From Candidatus Alistipes excrementipullorum (GTDB taxonomy: Bacteria; Bacteroidota; Bacteroidia; Bacteroidales; Rikenellaceae): a DNA stretch of 32,067 nucleotides. A program made the position numbers and the translations under genes. The stretch covers positions 1 to 32,067 of the forward strand of contig DXGW01000040.1 in NCBI GenBank assembly GCA_019113665.1. Reading direction: 5' to 3'. The notes below the pieces were generated by a model that saw only the letters and a list, made by a program, of their open reading frames with translations, did not search any database and had not been told where the DNA came from. Positions 1 through 7,547 of the stretch are shown one piece after another; the first letter of the stretch is position 1, and every line of letters starts with the position of its first letter.

Positions 1-2
1 AA

Positions 3-809
3 GCGGTGAATGCCGCCGTCAAGGCCGGGGCGGAGATAATGAAAGTCTACAAGAACAGCGATGATTACGACATAAACATCAAAAGCGACAAAACGCCTAT
101 TACCGTCGCCGACCGTCTGGCCCACAACAAGATAAAGGAGGCTCTCGGGTGTACGCGAATCCCGATCCTGAGCGAGGAGGGGCGTGAAATGCTTTTTGAC
201 GAGCGTCGTAACTGGGACATGTTCTGGCTGGTGGACCCGCTCGACGGAACTGTCGAATTCATAAAGGGAAACAACGAGTTTACGGTAAACATAGCCCTGA
301 TGCACAACAACGAGTGTATCGGGTCGGTGGTCTACGTGCCCTATTTCAAGAAGATGTATATCGGCGAGAAGGGACACGGAGCCTATCTGGTCGAGGGTAT
401 CGCTCCCGAAGCCGACGCCCGTCATACTTATGACGAACTCGTGGCCCGCTGGGTGGCGCTGCCGTCGGACCCGCATGAGCGCAAGCACCCGCGCATAGCC
501 GTCTCGCGTTCGCACCAGACGCCCGAAACGGCCGAATATGTCGAGGCGATACGCCGTCGCTATCCCGATGCCGAGGTTGTGGAGCAGGGCAGTTCGTACA
601 AGTTCTGCATGCTGGCCGAGGGTACGGTCGACTATTATGTCCGCACGAGTGCGACTTACGAGTGGGATACGGCTGCGGGCGAATTGATCCTTGCCGAGGC
701 GGGCGGAAGTACGAAGGCCCTACCGGACGGCACTCCGCTGAAATACAATAAGGAAGATCTGCACAACCCATGGTTCGAATGCCGGTCGGGCAACTGCATG
801 ATAGAGTGA
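3..809 (+). CDS. cysQ: 3'(2'),5'-bisphosphate nucleotidase CysQ (5' end outside window)
   Basis: CysQ is a magnesium-dependent phosphatase of the inositol monophosphatase superfamily. It hydrolyses 3'-phosphoadenosine 5'-phosphate, a by-product of sulfate activation, to AMP. The family motifs are visible in order: the acidic ILSEEG segment, the metal-binding VDPLDGT loop followed by an aromatic and acidic stretch (about codons 225-260 bases into the gene), and the C-terminal YEWDTAAGE motif. The reading frame is open to the window edge. The first possible start inside is a GTG at 6, but family members have roughly ten more N-terminal residues, so the true start probably lies upstream and this entry is partial. 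A strong terminator follows the stop within a few bases. Other family members act on inositol phosphates, but the closest resemblance is to CysQ. Confidence 0.9.
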   Translation, partial: AVNAAVKAGAEIMKVYKNSDDYDINIKSDKTPITVADRLAHNKIKEALGCTRIPILSEEGREMLFDERRNWDMFWLVDPLDGTVEFIKGNNEFTVNIALMHNNECIGSVVYVPYFKKMYIGEKGHGAYLVEGIAPEADARHTYDELVARWVALPSDPHERKHPRIAVSRSHQTPETAEYVEAIRRRYPDAEVVEQGSSYKFCMLAEGTVDYYVRTSATYEWDTAAGELILAEAGGSTKALPDGTPLKYNKEDLHNPWFECRSGNCMIE

Positions 810-813
810 TATG

Positions 814-841
814 AAAAAGGCGCGGAGATCCGCGCCTTTTT
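814..841. terminator. Bidirectional rho-independent terminator
   Basis: A perfect 13-base inverted repeat (814-826 and 829-841) has a GC-rich core. It begins with AAAAA and ends with TTTTT, so it can terminate transcription in both directions. It sits between the convergent ends of cysQ (forward) and the small membrane protein (reverse), as expected for a shared terminator. Confidence 0.9.
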
Positions 842-861
842 CGTGTAAGTGTTGCCAGGTG

Positions 862-1131
862 CTATTTCTCGTGGAGCCTCTCCTTCTGTGACTCCTCGAT
901 GTCGCAGGCCGAGCAGTTTCCGCTGCAGCCTATATCCTTGCAGTCAACCTGTCCGGAGTCCTCGCGCGACTCCTGAACGGCGCACTTTATACCCAGCCGC
1001 TGCATGTTCCTGTTGGTCGAGATTTCACTTTCGATGAAGTGTCCCTTGATCATGATTGTCAGCGACATTCCGATCACGAAGAGCGCTACGGCTCCGATTG
1101 CGCACAGTATTACTATCAACCACGATGGCAT
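862..1131 (-). CDS. Small single-pass membrane protein with a cysteine-rich tail (unknown function)
   Basis: I do not recognise a characterised family. From the ATG at 1131 the protein has 89 residues. One hydrophobic membrane helix spans about residues 4-27. A charged segment follows, then a cysteine cluster: C50 alone, then C64, C69, C73 and C76 spaced C-x4-C-x3-C-x2-C, which could bind a metal or an Fe-S cluster. The tail is acidic then basic. An in-frame TTG at 1167 would add 12 residues, but it lies at or before the expected transcription start of the promoter at 1172-1202, so I chose the ATG. It is transcribed divergently from trkA and ends at the bidirectional terminator shared with cysQ, so it is a single-gene unit. 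Similar short membrane proteins with terminal cysteines occur in Bacteroidota, without known function. Confidence 0.7.
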   Translation of the reverse strand: MPSWLIVILCAIGAVALFVIGMSLTIMIKGHFIESEISTNRNMQRLGIKCAVQESREDSGQVDCKDIGCSGNCSACDIEESQKERLHEK

Positions 1132-1155
1132 AATGTTCCGAATTTTGGTTTCAGA

Positions 1156-1187
1156 TTTTGTTTTCAACCGACAAATGTATACATTTG
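1156..1187 (+). promoter_or_regulatory. Forward promoter for trkA
   Basis: TTTTG at 1156-1160 and TACATTTG at 1180-1187 are separated by 19 bases, an excellent match to the Bacteroidota -33 (TTTG) and -7 (TAnnTTTG) consensus. The -7 box is one half of the perfect 18-base palindrome at 1171-1188. The predicted leader of trkA is about 95 bases and contains a small hairpin (1210-1214 with 1225-1229). Confidence 0.65.
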
Positions 1188-1202
1188 TAGAATAAATTGC
1201 AA
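1172..1202 (-). promoter_or_regulatory. Reverse-strand promoter for the small cysteine-rich membrane protein
   Basis: The reverse strand carries TACATTTG at 1179-1172, matching the Bacteroidota -7 box TAnnTTTG. A TTG lies about 20 bases upstream (1202-1200) as a candidate -33 element. The predicted transcript begins near 1165, giving a leader of about 34 bases to the ATG at 1131. Confidence 0.6.
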
Positions 1203-1288
1203 GATTGTTGCCCGATTCGCAATACGGGCGGCGAAAGTTTCGAACAGCGGGCGAAAAGGCCCCGATGCGACTTTTGATTTAGGAGATT

Positions 1289-2629
1289 ATGAAAATCGTT
1301 ATATCAGGTGTGGGCGAGATGGGCAGCCATCTGGCGAAGATGCTGAGCGGCAACGGGCACGACATCACGGTCATAGATTCAGACCCCAAACTCCTTGCCG
1401 ACGTCAGCAGCCTTGCCGACGTAGTCACGGTCGAGGGTGACGCCACGACATTTGCCGTACTGCGCAAGGCCGCCGTGCGCAAGTGCGACCTCTTCATCGC
1501 CGTAAACCATGTCGAGAACGACAACGTGCTTGCCGCCATCATGGCCAAGCAGCTGGGCGCCAAGAAGTCGATAGCCCGTATCGACAACAACGAGTACCTC
1601 GAACCGAACAACAAGGAGATGTTCATAAACATGGGCATCGACTACCTGTTATATCCCGAGAAGGTGGCGGCCGGCGAGGTCATCAACCTGCTCGGACATA
1701 CGGCCACGACCGAGTATGTCGACTTTTCGAGCGGCAAGCTCTCGCTTGTCGTCTTCCGTCTCGAGCCGACGTCGCCGCTTGTCGGCAAGCGCCTGGCCGA
1801 CCTGTCGGAGTCGGACATGTCGATGAGCTTCCGTGCGGTGGCCATCTCGCGCAGCGGCCAGACGATAATCCCGACGGGCGAGGACAGTTTCATGGAGGAC
1901 GACATGGTCTATGTGATTACGCGGCAGGATTCGCTCCACGAGGTGATGGCCCTGTCGGGGCAGGCCGACGTGCGCGTCAAGAACATGATGATCCTCGGCG
2001 GCTCGCGCATAGGCGTGCGCATAGCCTCGGAACTCCAGGACGAGATAAACATCAAACTTATCGACTACAATGCCGACAAGGCTTACCGTTTGGCAGAATT
2101 GTTGGACAAGACCCTGATCATCAACGAGGACGGCCGCAATACCGAGGCCATGATGGAGGAGGGACTGTCGAACATGGACGCCTTCGTGGCGGTCACGGGG
2201 CGCAGCGAGACCAACATTCTGACGGCCATGCTCGCAAAGCGCATGGGCGTGAAGAAGGTCATCGCCGAGGTCGAGAACCTCAACTACATAAACCTGGCCG
2301 AGAGCATCGGCATAGATACGATCATCAACAAGAAGCTGGTTACGGCCTCGAACATATTCCGCTTCACGATGTCGACCGACGTGCAGGCCATAAAGTGCCT
2401 TACGGGCAGCGATGCCGAAGTGCTCGAATTCATCGTGAAGCCGAATTCCCCGGCCACGAAAAACCGGATCAAGGACATGGGCCTGCCCAAGGACGTGATT
2501 ATCGGCGGTATCGTGCGGGGCGACAAGGTTTTCATTGCCGTCGGCAACACCGAAATCAACGCCTATGACAGGGTGGTGGTGTTCGCCATGCCGTCGGCCA
2601 TTGACAAGATAGGTTCTTACTTTAACTGA
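1289..2629 (+). CDS. trkA: Trk system potassium uptake regulatory protein TrkA
   Basis: TrkA is the cytoplasmic nucleotide-binding subunit that gates the TrkH potassium channel. The 446-residue protein has the classic duplicated layout: a Rossmann RCK_N domain beginning with GVGEMG (residues 7-12), a TrkA_C domain (about 145-220), a second RCK_N domain beginning GGSRIG (237-242), and a second TrkA_C domain to the end. The length is normal for full TrkA. The ATG follows AGGAG (1281-1285), one of the better ribosome-binding sites in the window. Its promoter is the forward half of the divergent pair at 1171-1188. The usual partner trkH is not adjacent: the next gene is a GH3-family enzyme 73 bases on. 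Confidence 0.95.
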   Translation: MKIVISGVGEMGSHLAKMLSGNGHDITVIDSDPKLLADVSSLADVVTVEGDATTFAVLRKAAVRKCDLFIAVNHVENDNVLAAIMAKQLGAKKSIARIDNNEYLEPNNKEMFINMGIDYLLYPEKVAAGEVINLLGHTATTEYVDFSSGKLSLVVFRLEPTSPLVGKRLADLSESDMSMSFRAVAISRSGQTIIPTGEDSFMEDDMVYVITRQDSLHEVMALSGQADVRVKNMMILGGSRIGVRIASELQDEINIKLIDYNADKAYRLAELLDKTLIINEDGRNTEAMMEEGLSNMDAFVAVTGRSETNILTAMLAKRMGVKKVIAEVENLNYINLAESIGIDTIINKKLVTASNIFRFTMSTDVQAIKCLTGSDAEVLEFIVKPNSPATKNRIKDMGLPKDVIIGGIVRGDKVFIAVGNTEINAYDRVVVFAMPSAIDKIGSYFN

Positions 2630-2702
2630 GTACCGAATACTGCGACCCGGAGACGAATGGTGAGGAGACCTGCAGCATGTTTCACGTCAAAATGTTGTTC
2701 AG

Positions 2703-4172
2703 GTGTCATTCAGGGAAAAATTTCTGCGCCGGTGGTTCGGACTGCGGCGCAGGGGCATAGAGAATTTCATGCGTCACCCGCACGAAGTGCAGCGGCGGAC
2801 GCTTTCCGAACTGATGTCGCGCGGGGCCGCCACCGATTTCGGCCGCCGCTACGATGTCGGACTTATGGAGTCGGTCGAGGATTTCCAGTCGGGGGTGCCG
2901 CTCTCGGACTACGACTCGTTCTCGGGTTACGTGAGGCAGATGCTCGACGGCGGAAGGGACGTGACGGCGCGCGGCCGGGTGAGGCTGTTTGCGCGCTCGT
3001 CGGGTACGACCTCGGACCGCAGCAAGTACATTCCCGTTACGCGTCGGGCGCTGTGGAACGACCATCTGCGCGGAATGCGCGATGTGGTGACGCTCTATCT
3101 GGCGGCCTGTCCCGATTCGAAGATTCTCGACGGCAAGACGCTGACGCTCGGCGGCACATGTTCCAGCCGCAACGGCGTGACGACGGGCGACCTGTCGGCT
3201 CTGCTGATGCTCGAAACCCGCATGGCAGGAGGGTGGTTCCGGCTGCCTCGGACGGAGACGGCGCTGATGGCCGGCTTCGACGAAAAGGTCGAGCGGATAT
3301 GCCGCGAATGTACGCGTGAACATGTCACCTCGTTTGCCGGGGTGCCTTCGTGGAATCTGGCGATGATGCGGCGCGTGCTCGAATATACGGGACGCAGCGA
3401 CCTGCATGAGGTGTGGCCCGGGCTCGAACTCTTCGTGCACGGCGGCATGGGTTTCGCTCCGTACCGCAAGGCATTCGGCGAGATGTTCCCGTCGGGCGAC
3501 ATACGGTACATGGAGACGTACAACGCCTCGGAGGGATTTTTTGCGATAGCCGACGACCTGTCGCGCAACGACATGCTGCTGATGCTCGATTACGGCACCT
3601 TTTACGAATTCCGCGACGGGCGGACGGTGGTGCCGCTCGAAGGCGTCGAATGCGGGCGCAGCTATGCGATGATAATAACGTCGTCCAACGGCCTGTGGCG
3701 GTACGAATTGGGCGATACGGTGGAGTTTACCTCGACGTCGCCGTACAGAATACGCATTACGGGACGCACGCGCCAGTTCATAAATGTTTTCGGCGAGGAG
3801 CTCATACTCGACAATGCCGAACGTGCTGTTGCTGCGGTGTGCGCGCGTACCGGAGCCGTCATCGGCGAGTACACGGTAGCCCCTCGGTACATGAGCCGCG
3901 AACGCAGGGGCGCGCATGAGTGGATTATCGAGTTTTCGCGCCGGCCCGGCGACATGGAGGAGTTCGCCCGCCAACTCGACGGGGAGCTGATGATGCTCAA
4001 CTCCGATTACGAAGCCAAGCGGCGCAGCGCCATGGACCCGCTGCAGATAAGCGAGGTGCCGTGCGGTACGTTCAGACGCTGGCTCGATGCCTCCGGCAAG
4101 AACAAGGTGCCCCGCCTGTCGAACGACCGGCGTGTGGCAGATGCGGTGGCGGGCATGGTGAAGGAGAGATGA
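2703..4172 (+). CDS. GH3-family acyl-adenylating enzyme (acyl acid-amido synthetase-like)
   Basis: GH3 proteins belong to the ANL adenylating superfamily. Plant members adenylate jasmonate, auxin or benzoates and conjugate them to amino acids, while bacterial members are mostly of unknown substrate. The 489-residue protein has the three ATP/AMP motifs of the family: SSGTTSDRSKYIP (99-111), YNASEGFF (273-280) and LWRYELGDTVEF (331-342). TGRTRQFINVFGEEL (353-367) marks the hinge to the C-terminal domain. The only sensible start in frame is a GTG at 2703, because a stop lies at 2661-2663; there is no clear ribosome-binding site. It lies between trkA and a deoxynucleoside kinase, neither of which suggests a substrate. 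The family call is firm and the reaction is unknown. Confidence 0.85.
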   Translation: MSFREKFLRRWFGLRRRGIENFMRHPHEVQRRTLSELMSRGAATDFGRRYDVGLMESVEDFQSGVPLSDYDSFSGYVRQMLDGGRDVTARGRVRLFARSSGTTSDRSKYIPVTRRALWNDHLRGMRDVVTLYLAACPDSKILDGKTLTLGGTCSSRNGVTTGDLSALLMLETRMAGGWFRLPRTETALMAGFDEKVERICRECTREHVTSFAGVPSWNLAMMRRVLEYTGRSDLHEVWPGLELFVHGGMGFAPYRKAFGEMFPSGDIRYMETYNASEGFFAIADDLSRNDMLLMLDYGTFYEFRDGRTVVPLEGVECGRSYAMIITSSNGLWRYELGDTVEFTSTSPYRIRITGRTRQFINVFGEELILDNAERAVAAVCARTGAVIGEYTVAPRYMSRERRGAHEWIIEFSRRPGDMEEFARQLDGELMMLNSDYEAKRRSAMDPLQISEVPCGTFRRWLDASGKNKVPRLSNDRRVADAVAGMVKER

Positions 4173-4212
4173 AGAATACGAACATAAGACAATATTTTAA
4201 TCCGGACTTGAA

Positions 4213-4836
4213 ATGTATATAGCAATTGCGGGAAATATCGGAAGCGGCAAGACCACTCTTACCGAGATGCTTACCAGGCGCTACGGCGCAAAGGCCTATT
4301 ACGAGGATACGGACAACCCGTATATAGGCGATTTCTATGAGGACATGAACCGCTGGGCTTTCCAGCTTCAGATCTATTTTCTCGGCAGCCGCGTCCGTCA
4401 GACACTCGACATGCTGGCCGACCGCGCGGAGAACATTTTCCAGGACCGCACGATCTATGAGGACGCATACATCTTTGCCGGGAACCTGCACCAGATGGGG
4501 CTGATGTCGGGACGTGATTTCAAGACCTACATGAAGGTTTTCGACGTTTCGTCGACGCTCATACCGCGCCCCGACCTGCTCATATACCTCAAGGCGAGTG
4601 TGCCCACGCTCATTACGCAGATACGCAAGCGCGGCCGTGACTACGAACAGAACATCGACGAGAACTACCTGTGCCGCCTCAATGACAAATACAACGACTG
4701 GATCGACAATATCTACGACGGTGAGGTGCTTGTCGTGGACAAGGACAACGAGGATTTTGTCGACGATCCCGCCGTATTCGAGCGTATCTGCGCCGAGATC
4801 GAGAAGAAACGCGCCGCAATGCAGGCGGAAAAATAG
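4213..4836 (+). CDS. Deoxynucleoside kinase (deoxyadenosine/deoxycytidine kinase type)
   Basis: This enzyme phosphorylates deoxynucleosides for dNTP salvage, using ATP. The 207-residue protein begins with the P-loop GNIGSGKTT (residues 7-15). It then has the DRTIYED catalytic motif of the dNK family and an arginine-rich LID segment (RKRGRDYEQ). The length is typical of bacterial dNKs of the dCK/dGK type. The start is an ATG without a clear Shine-Dalgarno site, 40 bases after the GH3 stop. The stop overlaps a possible GTG start of the next gene by one base, indicating co-transcription. Which deoxynucleoside it prefers cannot be read from sequence. Confidence 0.9.
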   Translation: MYIAIAGNIGSGKTTLTEMLTRRYGAKAYYEDTDNPYIGDFYEDMNRWAFQLQIYFLGSRVRQTLDMLADRAENIFQDRTIYEDAYIFAGNLHQMGLMSGRDFKTYMKVFDVSSTLIPRPDLLIYLKASVPTLITQIRKRGRDYEQNIDENYLCRLNDKYNDWIDNIYDGEVLVVDKDNEDFVDDPAVFERICAEIEKKRAAMQAEK

Positions 4837-4844
4837 TGCGAGCG

Positions 4845-6209
4845 ATGTCCCTGCCTGAGAAATTCGTCGAAAGGCTTGTCGGCGAGATGGGTGAGGCCGA
4901 GGCCCGTGCCCTGTGCGAGGCTCTCGAGGGAGAACCCCCCGCATCGATACGCCTGAACCCGTGCAAGCCTACTTTGGAGGTCGAGGGTGAACGCATACCG
5001 TGGAGCCGTTACGGGGTGCGTCTCGCATCGCGCCCGTCGTTTACGGCGGACACGCGTTTCCATGCAGGTGCGTATTACGTGCAGGAGGCGGGCTCGCAGT
5101 TTGTCGGACACCTGCTCGAACCATACGACATGGAGGGGGCCGTGCTCCTCGACATGTGCGCGGCTCCGGGTGGCAAGACGACACTCTACTCGACGCTCGT
5201 GGGGCGTGACGGCCTGGTCGTCGCCAACGAGATAGTGCGCAACCGCGCCATGGTGCTGGCCGACAACGTCCGCAAGTGGGGCATGGGCAATGTCGTGGTG
5301 ACGAACAACGACCCGCGCCATCTGGCCGCCTTCGGAAACTTTTTCGACGTGGTGGCAGTCGATGCGCCGTGCTCGGGTGAGGGAATGTTCCGCAAGGACG
5401 CCCAGGCACGTGAGGAGTGGAGCGAAAATGCCGTGAGAATGTGTGCCGCCCGCCAGTCGGAGATACTCGACCGTGCATGGGAGGCGTTGCGCCCCGGCGG
5501 CGTGCTGATATACAGTACGTGTACATTCAATACTGTCGAGAATGAAGGGGTGCTGCACGCATTCGGCGAGCGTGTCGGCGATGACCTTGTCGAGGCTGAA
5601 ACCGCGGGCTGCGATCCGCAGTGGGGTATAGTCGAGGGTCGTGAAGGTGTGTTCCGCACGTTCAGGTTCTACCCCCACCGTACGTGTGCCGAGGGATTCT
5701 TCGCGGCCGTGGCCCGCAAGAGGGAGTCCGGTGCGCGACGTTCGGTCCCGAAAGCCCGCCGCCGCGTGATGAACGATGCGGGAGGCGATGTGCGCCGTGA
5801 ATTGTCGCGCTGGGTCACGGAACCCGACGAGATGCGTTTCGCCGAGGTCGCCGGTACATATTATGTATATCGTGCGCGCGCATATGAAGAGGTCCGCCGC
5901 CTGTCGGAGTCGCTGTCCGTAGTCTGTTCTGGCGTGGCAATGGGGCAGGTTTTCGGCGGAAAGCTGAAGCCCGATCCCGCACTGGCGTTCTTCTGCGGAC
6001 TCAACCGTGAGGCTGTGCCGTGCACGGACCTGCCGCAGGAGGAGGCGCTGAAATATCTGCGCAAGCAGGAGCTGCAGGCGCCGCTGTTTGCCGAAGGGGT
6101 GAATCTGGTCTGCTGCGACGGTTATGCGCTGGGATTCGCCAAACGAGTTTCAAACAGGGTAAACAACCTGTATCCCAACTCATTGAGAATATTGAAAACC
6201 GATCTGTAA
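4845..6209 (+). CDS. RsmF-type rRNA (cytosine-C5) methyltransferase
   Basis: This is an S-adenosylmethionine-dependent m5C methyltransferase of the NOL1/NOP2/Sun family, acting on 16S rRNA. From the ATG at 4845 it has 454 residues. The SAM-binding motif DMCAAPGGKTT is at 103-113. The two catalytic cysteine motifs are present: DAPCSGEGMFRKD (C176) and STCTF (C226). The C-terminal third resembles the RNA-binding domains found in RsmF. A GTG at 4836 overlapping the previous stop is an alternative start, but homologues of this kind begin like MSLPEKF, which favours 4845. The gene is tightly linked to the deoxynucleoside kinase. The exact target cytosine is inferred from the family only. Confidence 0.88.
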   Translation: MSLPEKFVERLVGEMGEAEARALCEALEGEPPASIRLNPCKPTLEVEGERIPWSRYGVRLASRPSFTADTRFHAGAYYVQEAGSQFVGHLLEPYDMEGAVLLDMCAAPGGKTTLYSTLVGRDGLVVANEIVRNRAMVLADNVRKWGMGNVVVTNNDPRHLAAFGNFFDVVAVDAPCSGEGMFRKDAQAREEWSENAVRMCAARQSEILDRAWEALRPGGVLIYSTCTFNTVENEGVLHAFGERVGDDLVEAETAGCDPQWGIVEGREGVFRTFRFYPHRTCAEGFFAAVARKRESGARRSVPKARRRVMNDAGGDVRRELSRWVTEPDEMRFAEVAGTYYVYRARAYEEVRRLSESLSVVCSGVAMGQVFGGKLKPDPALAFFCGLNREAVPCTDLPQEEALKYLRKQELQAPLFAEGVNLVCCDGYALGFAKRVSNRVNNLYPNSLRILKTDL

Positions 6210-6222
6210 ATTTTTTCGTGCA

Positions 6223-6741
6223 ATGGCTGAAAAACTGTTTTATTCGATGGGCGAGGTGGCCGAGATGTTCGATGTTAACCAGTCGCTGATACGCTACTGG
6301 GAGTCGAAATTCGATGTGTTGCGTCCCAAAAAGAACAAGAAGGGAAACCGTATGTTCCGCCCCGAGGATATAGAGAACTTCAAGATCATATACCATCTGG
6401 TCAAGGAGCAGGGCATGACTCTCGAAGGGGCCCGCCGGGCGATGAAGCAGCGCGGGACGACTGCCGTGTCGCGTGATGCGGAGTTGATGGAGCGCCTGCA
6501 GAACATACGCTCGATGCTTGCCGAGGTGCGTGAGATGCTCAAGGTCAAGGACGACGACATAGTTGTCGACGACAAGGCTGCCGTCGACGCGGCCGCTCCG
6601 GACGATGAAGCCGTTGCGGGCGGCAAGGCGGCAGGACAGCGCAAGGCCGTGAAGGTTATCGAGCCGAAACAGCCCGCACAGGAACCTGCCGAGGAGAAAC
6701 CCAAACCGAAACTTCCGTTTTACGAACAAACACTGTTCTGA
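6223..6741 (+). CDS. MerR-type helix-turn-helix transcriptional regulator
   Basis: The first 75 or so residues form a MerR winged helix-turn-helix: YSMGEVAEMFDVNQSLIRYWE is the recognition region, and FRPEDIENFKIIYHLV plus GMTLEGARRAMK complete the domain. A short coiled-coil segment (about 85-108) could mediate dimerisation. The remaining 60 residues are acidic, Ala/Pro/Lys-rich and probably disordered, ending in LPFYEQTLF. There is no recognisable effector-binding domain and no cysteine metal site, so it is not a classical metal or drug sensor. It starts 13 bases after the rRNA methyltransferase and its stop lies one base before the Nif3-like gene. Its target genes are unknown. Confidence 0.85.
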   Translation: MAEKLFYSMGEVAEMFDVNQSLIRYWESKFDVLRPKKNKKGNRMFRPEDIENFKIIYHLVKEQGMTLEGARRAMKQRGTTAVSRDAELMERLQNIRSMLAEVREMLKVKDDDIVVDDKAAVDAAAPDDEAVAGGKAAGQRKAVKVIEPKQPAQEPAEEKPKPKLPFYEQTLF

Positions 6742-6742
6742 T

Positions 6743-7531
6743 ATGAAAATCAAGGATATAACCGATGCCATTGAGGCTTTTGCGCCGTTGAGGCTGCAGG
6801 AGTCATACGACAATGCCGGCCTTATCGTGGGGCGGCCCGATGACGAGGTGCACAGCGTGCTGCTGTCCGTGGACGTCACCGATGAGGTGATGGACGAAGC
6901 CGAACGCGAAGGTTGCGACATGGTGATCACCCATCACCCGATAATCTTCCACCCGCTCAAGCGCCTCAACTCGTCGAACTATATCGAACGTTGTGTCGAA
7001 CGTGCCGTGCGCCGTGGCATAGCCCTGTATGCGTGCCACACCAACCTCGACAGCGCTCCGCACGGCATGAGCTGGCGTCTGTGCGAGATGCTCGGCGTGG
7101 GTAATCTGCGCGTGCTGCAGCCCTCGGCCGAGATGGAGGGCGCCGGTTTCGGGGCCGTGGGCGAGCTGCCCGAACCGATGCCGACTGTCGACTTCATGCG
7201 CCGCATAATGGAGGTTACGGGAGCCTCTGTGGTCCGGCACAGCGATGTGGTCGCACCGACTGTAAGCCGTATAGCCGTATGTACCGGTGCCGGTGCCTCG
7301 CTGATGGGCGATGCCCGTGCCGCCGGCGCCGACCTCTACCTGACCTCCGATCTCAAGTATAACGATTTCATGACCCCCGACGGAGGGTTCATCGTGGCCG
7401 ATATAGGCCATTTCGAGAGTGAATATTGCGCAATTGAGATTTTATTTGATATTTTATCAAAAAAAATGATTACCTTTGCGGTTCGCAAGAGTGGACACTC
7501 GCGAAGCCCTGTAAGTTACTTGACAAAATAA
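6743..7531 (+). CDS. Nif3-like dinuclear metal centre protein (DUF34)
   Basis: Nif3/DUF34 proteins form toroidal hexamers with a two-metal site; their physiological reaction is not settled. The 262-residue sequence shows the metal-ligand motifs THHPIIFHP (about 60-68), ACHTNLDSAPHG (about 95) and DIGHFESE near the C terminus. It is the short form, without the PII-like insert that many Bacteroidota homologues carry. The start codon follows the MerR stop by one base. The last 60 bases also hold the probable promoter of the following zinc-ribbon gene. That pairing is conserved in distant bacteria, for example HP0959-HP0958 of Helicobacter pylori and Rv2230c-Rv2229c of Mycobacterium tuberculosis (from memory). 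Confidence 0.9.
   Translation: MKIKDITDAIEAFAPLRLQESYDNAGLIVGRPDDEVHSVLLSVDVTDEVMDEAEREGCDMVITHHPIIFHPLKRLNSSNYIERCVERAVRRGIALYACHTNLDSAPHGMSWRLCEMLGVGNLRVLQPSAEMEGAGFGAVGELPEPMPTVDFMRRIMEVTGASVVRHSDVVAPTVSRIAVCTGAGASLMGDARAAGADLYLTSDLKYNDFMTPDGGFIVADIGHFESEYCAIEILFDILSKKMITFAVRKSGHSRSPVSYLTK
7445..7481 (+). promoter_or_regulatory. Promoter inside the end of the nif3-like gene, for the zinc-ribbon gene
   Basis: TACCTTTG at 7471-7478 matches TAnnTTTG. A TTTG at 7445-7448, 22 bases upstream, is a slightly distant -33 candidate. The region is A/T-rich compared with the surrounding coding sequence. The 16 bases at 7466-7481 are identical to those at 8473-8488, ahead of nadE. Confidence 0.55.
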
Positions 7532-7547
7532 ACTGAAAAACATATAT

